NCBI GenBank assembly: GCA_023267435.1
Contig: JAHFNH010000001.1
Location: forward strand, 178,382 to 242,381
Length of the DNA: 64,000 nucleotides
Direction: 5' to 3'
DNA from: Candidatus Nomurabacteria bacterium
GTDB lineage: Bacteria > Patescibacteria > Paceibacteria > UBA9973
The translations under genes and the position numbers were made by a program. How positions within the stretch are numbered: the first letter of the stretch is position 1; the number at the start of each line of letters is the position of its first letter. Under the pieces are notes generated by a model. It was not told the DNA's origin. It worked only from the letters and a program-made list of their open reading frames with translations, and ran no database searches. Positions 56,499-63,887 of the stretch are shown here, piece after piece.

Positions 56499-57836
56499 CC
56501 GTACTTGATCAAAAATGGTATTTATTCGGTTTTCTTCCTTAGCTTCACCGATAATGCGTACAACTGGCTCAGTATTAGAGGGTCTGACGTGGATCCAACT
56601 AGAATCTGCCCAATCAAAACGCACTCCATCTAAAGTATTTAAAGTCGCATCTTTAAAGGTTATTTTTAGGTTTTCATAAAGTTCATCTAATTTACCAGTA
56701 AAAGTGATTTTATCTTTTTTCATTACATATTGAGGTAAAGACTCTGTAATTTCGGAAATATTTTTGTTTTCACGCGCAAGGAGTTCAAGGGTGAGAGCTA
56801 TGCCGACAAGGCTGTCGCGGGCAGTGTTTATTTTCGGATAAATCACTCCACCTCCACCTTCGCCTCCCATTATTGAATTAGTAGCTTGGATCATTTCTAC
56901 GACATTGGCTTCGCCGATTTTGGAACGATAAGTTTTTCCGCCATATGACTTTGCAATATCTTCATTCACTCGAGAGGTGGACATGTTAATGACGATATCG
57001 CCAGGATTTTTTGATAAAACACTTTTCACTGAGAGAGCCAAAGTGTATTCTTCATTTAAAACTTCTCCCTTCTCGTTTACGATGACGAGTCGGTCTGCGT
57101 CGGGGTCTTGGGCAAAGCCGACGATTGATTTGCTATCCAAGACGGCTTTGCCTATTTGTGCTAAATTTTTTGGCAATGGTTCTGGCTCATGTGCGAATTC
57201 TCCGTTTTGTTCTGTATTTATCGCGTACACTTCACAACTCAGTTCTTTTAATAATTCTTGAGCGATGATACTGCCGGCACTATTGATTGGATCCAGGGCA
57301 ACTTTGAATTTTTTACTTTTAATCAAACTAACATCAATGTTTTTAAATATTTCATCAATGTGTAATTTTCTGAATTTTGCATTATCAGGAAATTCCTGAG
57401 GCCTTGCCTCAGGGGAGTAAACAGGCAATGTTTGTGGAGATAAATCTTCTTTATTTTTAGTGATTTCTTCTATTTCTGTTTGAGTTGCAAAAAGTCCATT
57501 TTTATTTATAAATTTCAAACCATTGTATTCTGGTGGGTTATGCGAAGCGGTGATCATTACTCCGCCATCGAAAGAAAGTTTCTTGATTAAGAAAAGCATT
57601 GAAGGTGTCGGTATGATGCCAGCATATTCTATTTCCAATCCTTCATTTTTAAATGCAGTCTGCAGGGATTCGAAAATAACTCCGCCAGTCTTGCGTGCGT
57701 CGCGTCCGACTAAAATTTCCTTGCCTCCAGAGTTTTTTATAAACTTAGCGAAAGCAATTCCAAATTCAAAAGCAATTTGTTCATTTAAATCCTGACCCCA
57801 TATTCCTCGATATCCTGAGACATTTAATTTAGGCAT
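56478..57836 (-). CDS. glmM: Phosphohexomutase (GlmM/ManB family)
   Basis: A 452-residue alpha-D-phosphohexomutase. It has the phosphoserine loop MITASHNPPEYNG (about residues 98-110), the metal loop DPDADRLVIV (about 245) and the sugar-binding GGEGGGGVIYP (about 325). The C-terminal phosphate-binding loop is VRPSNTEPVVRI. It probably makes sugar 1-phosphates for peptidoglycan or glycans; the exact sugar (glucosamine, mannose or glucose) cannot be told. TGATAAAAT ends 6 nt before the ATG (leaderless). A palindrome lies in frame at 57390-57413. Confidence 0.9.
   Translation of the reverse strand: MPKLNVSGYRGIWGQDLNEQIAFEFGIAFAKFIKNSGGKEILVGRDARKTGGVIFESLQTAFKNEGLEIEYAGIIPTPSMLFLIKKLSFDGGVMITASHNPPEYNGLKFINKNGLFATQTEIEEITKNKEDLSPQTLPVYSPEARPQEFPDNAKFRKLHIDEIFKNIDVSLIKSKKFKVALDPINSAGSIIAQELLKELSCEVYAINTEQNGEFAHEPEPLPKNLAQIGKAVLDSKSIVGFAQDPDADRLVIVNEKGEVLNEEYTLALSVKSVLSKNPGDIVINMSTSRVNEDIAKSYGGKTYRSKIGEANVVEMIQATNSIMGGEGGGGVIYPKINTARDSLVGIALTLELLARENKNISEITESLPQYVMKKDKITFTGKLDELYENLKITFKDATLNTLDGVRFDWADSSWIHVRPSNTEPVVRIIGEAKEENRINTIFDQVRLTLNSQ
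57390..57413 (-). repeat. Short palindrome in frame inside the phosphohexomutase gene
   Basis: CCTGAGGC-CTT-GCCTCAGG, directly adjoining the palindrome TCAGGAAATTCCTGA. It is translated as SPEARPQEF in a variable loop. It lacks the long arms of the 22712/26031/6403 family, so it is probably a different element. Confidence 0.5.
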
Positions 57837-57884
57837 ATTTGTATTTTATCATAATCAACACCGTAAATATGATATTATAAAAAC

Positions 57885-58331
57885 ATGGCGCATTATGCGG
57901 AAAATAGAAAAGTCAGATTCGACTACGAAATCCTAGAGAAATTCGAGGCAGGTATTGAGCTTCTGGGAGAAGAAGTTAAATCAGTTCGAGGCGGACGAAT
58001 GTCGCTCGAAGGGGCTTTTGTGTTGGTTCGCGGGAGAGAATGCTTTTTAATTAATTCAAATATTCCCCCGTATCAAGTGAAGAATGCTGCGAAAGATTAT
58101 GACCCGATTCGGAATCGCAAGCTTTTGCTGACTAAAAAAGAAATAGCTGAACTAGCTGGAAGCGAGAAGAATAAAGCTTTGACAATAGTGCCGATTTCAG
58201 TGTATAATAAAGGCAGAAAAATTAAGGTAGAAATTGCCTTAGTAAAAGGTAAGAAAAAGTTCGATAAGCGTGAGAGTATCAAGAAACGCGATACGGAAAG
58301 AGAAGTCCGACGCGAATTCAAAGGACGTTGA
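57885..58331 (+). CDS. smpB: SsrA-binding protein SmpB
   Basis: A 148-residue tmRNA partner in ribosome rescue. It begins MAHYAENRKVRFDYEILEKF, with GIELLGEEVKSVRGGRMSLEGA and the basic tail KKRDTEREVRREFKGR. An extended -10 (TGATATTAT) ends 6 nt before the ATG. The stop is TGA. ssrA starts 12 bp later, a tight smpB-ssrA pairing. The mutase gene diverges from it with a mirrored leaderless promoter. Confidence 0.96.
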   Translation: MAHYAENRKVRFDYEILEKFEAGIELLGEEVKSVRGGRMSLEGAFVLVRGRECFLINSNIPPYQVKNAAKDYDPIRNRKLLLTKKEIAELAGSEKNKALTIVPISVYNKGRKIKVEIALVKGKKKFDKRESIKKRDTEREVRREFKGR

Positions 58332-58343
58332 TAACAGAATATT

Positions 58344-58723
58344 GGGACTGCAAGGCATAGACAGTAAGCCATTTGCTATTGATGCATGCCGAGTATGGAC
58401 GTAATCTCGTTAAAATTCGTTCAAATGTTAATTGCAAAATTGACTTCAAAGCAATCTCCATACTTCGGTATGAAAGATCTTGCTCTAGCCTTCGCGTAAG
58501 CCTCGGCTAGTGTCTCTCTCATAGACTTCCGATATATGAGTCGAGGCATAATATTATCGGGATAGGGAAGAGAATGTCCTGACTCTTCTCCGAAACAAAA
58601 GGAATCGGTTCTGAAATATTTCGTGCACTTAAGAATTTCAGAATTTAAACAAAAAAGTGTACTAAGCATGTAGATTTCCTTGCAACTACTTTCTGCACTG
58701 GGGTTCAATTCCCCACAGTTCCA
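58344..58723 (+). ncRNA. ssrA: Transfer-messenger RNA (tmRNA)
   Basis: The acceptor stem GGGACTG (58344-58350) pairs with CAGTTCC (58716-58722), followed by discriminator A. The T-arm is TGGGG-TTCAATT-CCCCA. The tag frame resumes at GCA (58434), reads AKLTSKQSPYF then GMKDLALAFA, and stops at TAA (58497-58499), a 21-residue tag with a hydrophobic ALAFA end. CCA is not encoded. It follows smpB. The length, 380 nt, fits one-piece tmRNA. Confidence 0.95.
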
Positions 58724-58763
58724 CAAATTCATTTAGCTATTATAATATAAAGGTATTTATATA

Positions 58764-58792
58764 TTGACTTTTGTGTTTATTTATGATACAAT
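58764..58792 (+). promoter_or_regulatory. Promoter of the 58840 gene
   Basis: TTGACT (58764-58769), 17-nt spacer, TACAAT (58787-58792) preceded by TGA; leader of about 40 nt ending in a full Shine-Dalgarno. Confidence 0.65.
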
Positions 58793-58826
58793 TGCTTGTA
58801 AATAAGGATAACGTTGTTCTTATAAA

Positions 58827-58834
58827 AAAGGAGG
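58827..58834 (+). promoter_or_regulatory. Strong Shine-Dalgarno, rare in this window
   Basis: AAAGGAGGT ends a few nt before the ATG at 58840. It is the only near-perfect anti-SD complement with good spacing that I found; ribosomal genes here lack one. Confidence 0.8.
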
Positions 58835-58839
58835 TCTAA

Positions 58840-59079
58840 ATGGCGCTTACAAAAGAAAAACAAGGAGAAATTGCTTTGGCTTTTATGAAAGAAAAATTCA
58901 GAAAAGACAGAAGAATACCAGATGTTGAAAGTATGAAAAGAGAAATTGGTAATTCTGCTAAAAAAATGGGATTCTCAAAAGAGGAATTGTATGAATTTAT
59001 GATTCTTTTAATTGAAGAGTTAACCGAAGAATTTATCTCTGAAGTAAAACAAATAAATAAAACAGGTGCAAGCAAATAA
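58840..59079 (+). CDS. Small hypothetical protein next to tmRNA
   Basis: A 79-residue, helical, charged protein (MALTKEKQGEIALAFMKEKF; KKMGFSKEELYEFMILLIEEL). No signal, membrane helix or motif that I recognise. The strong Shine-Dalgarno sets it apart from its neighbours, and its position just past the ssrA 3' end, a common integration site, fits acquisition by transfer. No integrase is present. A terminator follows at 59157. Confidence 0.65.
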   Translation: MALTKEKQGEIALAFMKEKFRKDRRIPDVESMKREIGNSAKKMGFSKEELYEFMILLIEELTEEFISEVKQINKTGASK

Positions 59080-59156
59080 TGTTTCCTAAAAGGGTAATTT
59101 GTCGTCCTCTTTGAGATATGACAAGAACAAGAACCTAGCCTCTTTATTTAAGGTTG

Positions 59157-59189
59157 AACCAGTTAATTTATTAACTGGTTCTTTTTTTT
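59157..59189 (+). terminator. Terminator of the 58840 gene
   Basis: AACCAGTTAAT-TT-ATTAACTGGTT followed by C and eight T. The 77 bp between the gene and this hairpin hold no feature that I can name. Confidence 0.9.
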
Positions 59190-59235
59190 ATTTTCCAAAA
59201 TTAAGATTTTCAGAATAGTTTGATATACTCTTTGT

Positions 59236-59760
59236 ATGAATAAAGTGAATTTAGAACTGAAATGTTATTGTCCGGATTTTTCTAAGGTAAGAAATGTTTT
59301 AAAACAAATCGGTGCAAAGAAAGAAATTGTAAAAAATCAGAAAGATTACTTTTTTGAATTACCCGCTAGTAAAAAGAATTCTCCAAGATTAAAACTTCGT
59401 ATTGAAGGTAAAGATAAAACTCTCGTTTATTATGAACGTCCAGATTTTACAAAAAACAAAGGTGCTGTGGCTGATATAAAGCTTTATGATGTAAATGATA
59501 ATGATTTATTTCCTTTTCTTGAAAAAGTTTTAGGAGTGAAGGCTATTGTAGAAAAAAAGAGGGAAGTATGGAGAAAAGAAAATACAGTATTTCATCTTGA
59601 TACAGTAAAAAAAGTAGGAAAAATTTTTGAGATTGAATTGCAAAAGAAAGATAAAATAAATGAAAAAGACAGAGCAATATTCGAGTCATATAAACAAAAA
59701 CTTGAACCATTTTTGGGTAAAATCATCAAAGGTTCTAATGTTGATTTGGTTGTTAAATAA
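59236..59760 (+). CDS. CYTH-domain protein (class IV adenylate cyclase/thiamine triphosphatase-like)
   Basis: A 174-residue CYTH fold acting on triphosphates. The N-terminal ExExK-type motif appears as NLELKCY. Further tunnel residues are in RLKLRIEGKDKTLVYYERP, KKREVWRKE and FHLDTVKKVGKIFEIELQ. The pattern is closest to CyaB-like and triphosphate-hydrolysing members; substrate cannot be fixed. An extended -10 (TGATATACT) ends 6 nt before the ATG. Confidence 0.82.
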   Translation: MNKVNLELKCYCPDFSKVRNVLKQIGAKKEIVKNQKDYFFELPASKKNSPRLKLRIEGKDKTLVYYERPDFTKNKGAVADIKLYDVNDNDLFPFLEKVLGVKAIVEKKREVWRKENTVFHLDTVKKVGKIFEIELQKKDKINEKDRAIFESYKQKLEPFLGKIIKGSNVDLVVK

Positions 59761-59768
59761 CGTATCTA

Positions 59769-59797
59769 TTGACATTCAGTCTAAAATGTGCTAAACT
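59769..59797 (+). promoter_or_regulatory. Promoter of the 59922 gene
   Basis: TTGACA (59769-59774), 17-nt spacer, TAAACT (59792-59797) preceded by TGC; leader of about 120 nt containing the hairpin at 59838-59891. Confidence 0.65.
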
Positions 59798-59837
59798 TGT
59801 TGTAGCTATAGTCCTTTGATATTAGGTTTAAATTGTT

Positions 59838-59891
59838 GTTGATTGAGTCACTTTGAGCTTCTGAAACGGAGACCAAAGTGACCTAATCAAC
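59838..59891 (+). promoter_or_regulatory. Long leader hairpin upstream of the 59922 gene
   Basis: GTTGATTGAGTCACTTTG pairs with CAAAGTGACCTAATCAAC (16 of 18 positions) around an 18-nt loop. There is no T-run, so it is not a terminator. It may shield or stabilise the mRNA 5' end or be a relic of a palindromic insertion. Confidence 0.6.
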
Positions 59892-59921
59892 TAGTAAATA
59901 AAAACAATTAAATCTAAAAAT

Positions 59922-60458
59922 ATGAAACCAATCGATTATTTTTCAACCTTTGAAGAAGGTAAAAACGAATTTATCGAAGCATCAAAGAAAAACGACACTC
60001 TTGCAAAATTGGAGGCTATTAAAAAAATGGGCAGTTCTGCTTCTAAAATTTTGGAGAACAATTACCATATTAAACTTCAAACTTTGTTTGATAAAGAATC
60101 AAAAGAGAATCCAATAGTTGAGGCCAGAAAAGCTTTTAATACTTGGAAAAATCTAATTAGCGTGAATTCGGAATATTTAGATCTTGTCGGAAAATTTTAC
60201 CAAGAAACATCAACAAGAGTTCTACACTCCATTGATACATTGAAACTGGTAGAAAATTATAAAAACACCAGTTCTAAAAATTCTGAAAAAATGAAGGAAT
60301 TACTTGATGAAGATCCGTTTATACGGAACGTGTTAAAAGGTACTGAATATATAGTTAATGGTGTGATTCCTTATTCGCATGTTATTCATATGATTCAGGA
60401 GCTCATAGAAGATTCTTTTTTCTTGAAAGATGAAGAAATAACTACAGGGTTAAATTAA
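59922..60458 (+). CDS. Hypothetical protein (orphan cassette)
   Basis: A 178-residue, helical, soluble protein without recognised motif (SYLDL-type helices; KLVENYKNTSSKNSEKMKELL). No signal or membrane segment. It is a single-gene unit with consensus promoter, a long structured leader and its own terminator. Confidence 0.6.
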   Translation: MKPIDYFSTFEEGKNEFIEASKKNDTLAKLEAIKKMGSSASKILENNYHIKLQTLFDKESKENPIVEARKAFNTWKNLISVNSEYLDLVGKFYQETSTRVLHSIDTLKLVENYKNTSSKNSEKMKELLDEDPFIRNVLKGTEYIVNGVIPYSHVIHMIQELIEDSFFLKDEEITTGLN

Positions 60459-60462
60459 TTTA

Positions 60463-60499
60463 AAAGAGATATAGACAAATGTTTATATCTCTTTTTTTA
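60463..60499 (+). terminator. Terminator of the 59922 gene
   Basis: AGAGATATA-(11-nt loop)-TATATCTCT followed by TTTTTTATTT. Confidence 0.82.
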
Positions 60500-60555
60500 T
60501 TTCCAAAAAACAAAAATTAAGAAAGTTCGTAGTGTAAATATGCTATAATTCAAAC

Positions 60556-60882
60556 ATGAAAAACAAAACAATTAAGAAAATAGAATCAGCTACCAAAAAG
60601 GTGGCAAAGAAGACCATTAAGAAAACAGGAGCAATTATCAAGAAGGCAGAAAAAGGAGCAGGGAAGATGGCGAAAGATATTCAGAAAAAATGGAAAGATT
60701 CAGCACCAGCACGCGCAAAATATGAAAAAGAGATGGAAGCGACTGCCAAGAAAGTCGGCGCAAGAGGTATGGAATTATTTAATGCCGGTGTTAAAAACAG
60801 TATGAAAATAGGCAGTGATATCGCCGATGTTGTTAAAAAAGATATCAATGATATTCGTAATAACAAAGGAAAGAATAAATAA
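60556..60882 (+). CDS. Lysine/alanine-rich basic protein, histone-H1-like composition
   Basis: A 108-residue, very basic protein. The first half is a run of K-T-I-K-K type repeats (SATKKVAKKTIKKTGAIIKK) followed by a less repetitive helical part (ARGMELFNAGVKNSMKIGSD). The composition suits DNA or RNA binding or nucleoid packing, but the family is unknown. An extended -10 (TGCTATAAT) ends 6 nt before the ATG. The terminator at 60904 is shared with the converging gene. Confidence 0.65.
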   Translation: MKNKTIKKIESATKKVAKKTIKKTGAIIKKAEKGAGKMAKDIQKKWKDSAPARAKYEKEMEATAKKVGARGMELFNAGVKNSMKIGSDIADVVKKDINDIRNNKGKNK

Positions 60883-60903
60883 AACTAACTTAATATTCAA
60901 AAT

Positions 60904-60939
60904 AAAAAAACCATTTCAATGAACTGAAATGGTTTTTTG
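60904..60939. terminator. Terminator (60556 gene / 60962 gene)
   Basis: AAAACCATTTCA-ATGAAC-TGAAATGGTTTT hairpin with A and T runs. Confidence 0.87.
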
Positions 60940-60961
60940 TTTTCACTTTACGATCGATATA

Positions 60962-61114
60962 TTAGAAAACTGCGTTGGATACACTGTCGAACATTCTGCT
61001 TAGTGTATTAAAAGTTGATTGTTGATCGACAAAAGAAAAAACAGTAAGGGAAATGAATACGATGCCGATAGCTGAAACAATCAGCAAATGGCTCAATGTG
61101 GCTTGATTTCTCAT
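60962..61114 (-). CDS. Small single-pass membrane protein of 50 residues
   Basis: The start at 61114 (MRNQATLSHLLIVSAIGIVF) is chosen because a TTGACA-17-TACACT promoter (61149-61177) overlaps the upstream-open part of the frame. One membrane helix (about residues 9-29) is followed by a polar tail (VDQQSTFNTLSRMFDSVSN). Function unknown. Confidence 0.6.
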   Translation of the reverse strand: MRNQATLSHLLIVSAIGIVFISLTVFSFVDQQSTFNTLSRMFDSVSNAVF

Positions 61115-61148
61115 GGTTTTAAATTTTAAGAGCTGTTTAACTGTAGAT

Positions 61149-61177
61149 AGTGTATCACTTATTAAGTCATTTGTCAA
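61149..61177 (-). promoter_or_regulatory. Promoter of the 60962 gene
   Basis: Minus strand TTGACA (61172-61177), 17-nt spacer, TACACT (61149-61154); leader of about 28 nt. Confidence 0.65.
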
Positions 61178-61223
61178 GAGTAATAAAACACTCTATGTAA
61201 GGATTTATTGAAGATATTGTTGT

Positions 61224-61251
61224 TTGACTTTCGGCTAAAATATGTTACCTT
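61224..61251 (+). promoter_or_regulatory. Promoter of the 61299 gene
   Basis: TTGACT (61224-61229), 16-nt spacer, TACCTT (61246-61251). The spacer (TTCGGCTAAAATATGT) resembles that of the 59922 promoter (TTCAGTCTAAAATGTGC). Confidence 0.55.
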
Positions 61252-61298
61252 ATAACAGTAATAGCTATTTCACAACCAAAAACTAAAAACAAACGCCT

Positions 61299-61760
61299 AT
61301 GGGAAATCAACTCGTATTGTCAGAAAAAGACACACAACCGATCAAAACTGATTTGTCTGAAATAATTGAATTTTGGAAAAATCTTTTACTTAGCAATCGA
61401 CGCATTCGCATTATTAAAAACAAGGAAGAATTGCCGGAAATAAAATTTAATCGCTTATATGAAAATTTTGATTTTGCTGTTTATTTTCCAAGATCGATTT
61501 TTCATTTGAATGGTTTTAAAGATAAATTACCGAAGGCAACAGCTGAAGCGATCTTTCTTAAAAACGGAGATGTTTATGTGACCTTAGTCGATGATCATCC
61601 TCAAACAATTACAAAAGATGTGACTGCGTGGAAAAATATAATCAGCAGGTCGACAGGTAAGGAGTTTCTGGAGATTAGGTCGTTTAATATCCTTCTAGGA
61701 AGTTCTAAAGCAGAAAAGTTCTTGTTTTCTTTAAAAAAATTAGTAATAAGAAGAAAGTAA
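61299..61760 (+). CDS. Hypothetical protein (orphan cassette)
   Basis: A 153-residue soluble alpha/beta protein with no motif that I recognise (AVYFPRSIFHLNGF; AEAIFLKNGDVYVTLVDDHP). It has no export signal. It is a single-gene unit with its own promoter, an A-rich leader and a terminator. Confidence 0.6.
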   Translation: MGNQLVLSEKDTQPIKTDLSEIIEFWKNLLLSNRRIRIIKNKEELPEIKFNRLYENFDFAVYFPRSIFHLNGFKDKLPKATAEAIFLKNGDVYVTLVDDHPQTITKDVTAWKNIISRSTGKEFLEIRSFNILLGSSKAEKFLFSLKKLVIRRK

Positions 61761-61770
61761 AATCGCATCG

Positions 61771-61801
61771 AAAAATCACCAACATATTGGTGATTTTTTT
61801 T
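61771..61801 (+). terminator. Terminator of the 61299 gene
   Basis: AAATCACCAA-CATA-TTGGTGATTT followed by a long T-run. Confidence 0.9.
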
Positions 61802-61845
61802 ATTTTAAATTTCACCTTTTACGCATTTTATGTTATCTTAAAGTA

Positions 61846-63756
61846 ATGGATTTAAATTTTTTCAATAAAAAAGAAGAGCCTAAGAAAGGCAAAGGAAAGC
61901 AAAAAAGCACGAAGTTTTCAGGCAGTATTGCCGGAGGTATTTTAATTTTTATACTTATCATCGCCCTATATTTGACCGTATCTGAAGCGCCTAAAAATAC
62001 TCCGGATGTTTCCATTTCTGACTTGGCGAAAAGCGTTTCAGTGGGAGATGTGAAGAAAATAGAAGTAGCCGGAGAGGAACTCACGATCACTTATCAGAAC
62101 GATGAAATAAAAAAATCTAAAAAAGAAACAGAATCTTCTTTGTCGCAGACACTTTTCAATTATGGCGTGAAACCGGAAGCTCTTGGTAATACGCAGATAG
62201 TGGTAAAAAATGAAAGTGGTTTCTTGTTCTGGTTGGTTAATATTTTGCCTTTCTTATTGCCAATTCTTTTCATTGTATTTTTCTTCTGGTATTTATCACG
62301 CCAAGTAAAAGGCGCTGGAATGCAGGCATTTTCTTTCGGTCAATCCAAAGCGCGCATCACTGATCCGAATGACAAGAATAATAAAGTTACTTTTAAAGAT
62401 GTCGCCGGAAGCAAGGAAGCCAAAGAAGAATTAAAGGAAATAGTGGATTTTTTGAAAAGTCCGAAAAAGTTTTTGGAAATCGGAGCGCGCATTCCGAAAG
62501 GAGTTATTTTGACTGGCGCACCGGGTACAGGTAAGACTTTGCTTGCGCGAGCTGTGGCAGGGGAAGCAAACGTTCCATTCTTCCATCTTTCTGGTTCTGA
62601 GTTCGTAGAGATGTTTGTAGGCGTGGGTGCTTCACGCGTGCGAGACCTTTTCAAAATGGCAAAAAAAGCGGCTCCTTCGATAATATTCGTGGATGAAATA
62701 GATGCTATCGGACGCACTCGAGGAGGAGGTTTCGGAGGAGGTAATGATGAACGCGAACAAACATTAAACCAGATTCTGGTGGAGATGGATGGTTTCGAAC
62801 CAAACGACAAAGTCATCGTTATGGCGGCGACAAACAGACCTGATGTTTTGGATCCGGCTCTTGTTCGTCCCGGACGTTTTGATCGAAAAGTTCTGCTTGA
62901 TTTGCCAGATCGCGATGACCGAGAAGAGATTTTAAAAATTCACTCAGTCTTGAAACCATTGGCAGAAGATATAAATTTGAAATTGATTGCTGAACGCACG
63001 CCTGGTTTCTCCGGAGCTGATTTGTATTCATTGATGAATGAAGGAGCTATTTTGGCTGCGCGTGAAAATCGCAAAAAAGTTTTCCAATTTGATTTGATCA
63101 GAGCTATTGAGAAGGTAATGCTTGGACCCGAAAGAAAGAGTCACTTGCTTTCCAAAAAAGAAAAAGAAATTACAGCTTATCATGAAGCGGGGCATGCTCT
63201 CGTGGCATCTGTTTTACCTCACGCTGATCCAGTGCATAAAGTTTCTATTGTGGCGCGCGGACGAGCTGGCGGATACACTTTGAAGCTTCCACTGGAAGAA
63301 AGAAAATTACAATCGAAGAAAGAATTTATCGATGATATTGCGATGTCGTTGGGCGGATATGTCGCAGAAAAAATGATCTTTGGAGATATTACGACTGGTC
63401 CTTCGAGTGATTTGCAGGTAGCTACAAATATCGCGCGCGCCATGGTGACTCGCTGGGGAATGTCGGACGCGCTCGGTCCTGTGGCATTTCATGGAGAAGG
63501 AGGAAAGTCTCAATGGGGCATGCCTGAAGAAAAAGAATATTCAGAAACAGTTGCCGCAAAAATTGACGCAGAAGTTTCAAAAATCATAAATGACGGAATC
63601 AAGTCGGCTGAAAAGGTATTGGAAGAAAATAAAAAAGCTTTGGCGGCTATTGCCAATAAGCTTATCGAGGTTGAAACTTTGGAGCAAGACGAGTATGATA
63701 AGGTGATTATTGCACACGGAATAATGCCCAAGAAGAGAGATATCGAAAAAGAATAA
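61846..63756 (+). CDS. ftsH: ATP-dependent zinc metalloprotease FtsH
   Basis: A 636-residue membrane AAA protease for quality control. Two membrane helices (about 27-47 and 125-147) flank a short outside domain. The AAA module has Walker A LTGAPGTGKTLLARAV (about 220-235), Walker B SIIFVDEIDAIG and the second region of homology NRPDVLDPALVRPGRFDR. The zinc site is HEAGHAL (about 445), with a third ligand in the GPSSDLQVATNIAR segment. An extended -10 (TGTTATCTT) ends 6 nt before the ATG. tRNA-Ile follows 52 bp later. Confidence 0.97.
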   Translation: MDLNFFNKKEEPKKGKGKQKSTKFSGSIAGGILIFILIIALYLTVSEAPKNTPDVSISDLAKSVSVGDVKKIEVAGEELTITYQNDEIKKSKKETESSLSQTLFNYGVKPEALGNTQIVVKNESGFLFWLVNILPFLLPILFIVFFFWYLSRQVKGAGMQAFSFGQSKARITDPNDKNNKVTFKDVAGSKEAKEELKEIVDFLKSPKKFLEIGARIPKGVILTGAPGTGKTLLARAVAGEANVPFFHLSGSEFVEMFVGVGASRVRDLFKMAKKAAPSIIFVDEIDAIGRTRGGGFGGGNDEREQTLNQILVEMDGFEPNDKVIVMAATNRPDVLDPALVRPGRFDRKVLLDLPDRDDREEILKIHSVLKPLAEDINLKLIAERTPGFSGADLYSLMNEGAILAARENRKKVFQFDLIRAIEKVMLGPERKSHLLSKKEKEITAYHEAGHALVASVLPHADPVHKVSIVARGRAGGYTLKLPLEERKLQSKKEFIDDIAMSLGGYVAEKMIFGDITTGPSSDLQVATNIARAMVTRWGMSDALGPVAFHGEGGKSQWGMPEEKEYSETVAAKIDAEVSKIINDGIKSAEKVLEENKKALAAIANKLIEVETLEQDEYDKVIIAHGIMPKKRDIEKE

Positions 63757-63768
63757 AATATTAACCAC

Positions 63769-63803
63769 ACATTCTTAGCTATTTTATAAAATTCTAAGAA
63801 TGT
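63769..63803 (+). repeat. Hairpin between ftsH and tRNA-Ile
   Basis: ACATTCTTAG and CTAAGAATGT form a perfect 10-bp stem with a 15-nt loop, ending 5 nt before the tRNA. No T-run follows, so it may be a processing signal. Confidence 0.5.
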
Positions 63804-63808
63804 AGTTT

Positions 63809-63882
63809 CCGTCCTTAGCTCAGTTGGTTAGAGCACAGAGCTTATACCTCTGGGGTCCTTGGTTCGAATCCAAGAGGACGGA
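63809..63882 (+). tRNA. tRNA-Ile with anticodon UAU
   Basis: A complete 74-nt cloverleaf. The acceptor stem CCGTCCT/AGGACGG is followed by U8-A9, D-arm GCTC...GAGC, anticodon stem CAGAG/CTCTG with loop CTTATAC (anticodon TAT at 63843-63845), variable loop GGGTC and T-arm CTTGG-TTCGAAT-CCAAG. Discriminator is A and CCA is not encoded. Most bacteria read AUA with a lysidine-modified CAU tRNA; this gene supplies a direct AUA reader. Confidence 0.95.
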
Positions 63883-63887
63883 CAATA

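Noticed and set aside
61115..61177. Longer start for the small membrane protein at 60962
   Set aside because: The added codons overlap a full TTGACA-17-TACACT promoter.
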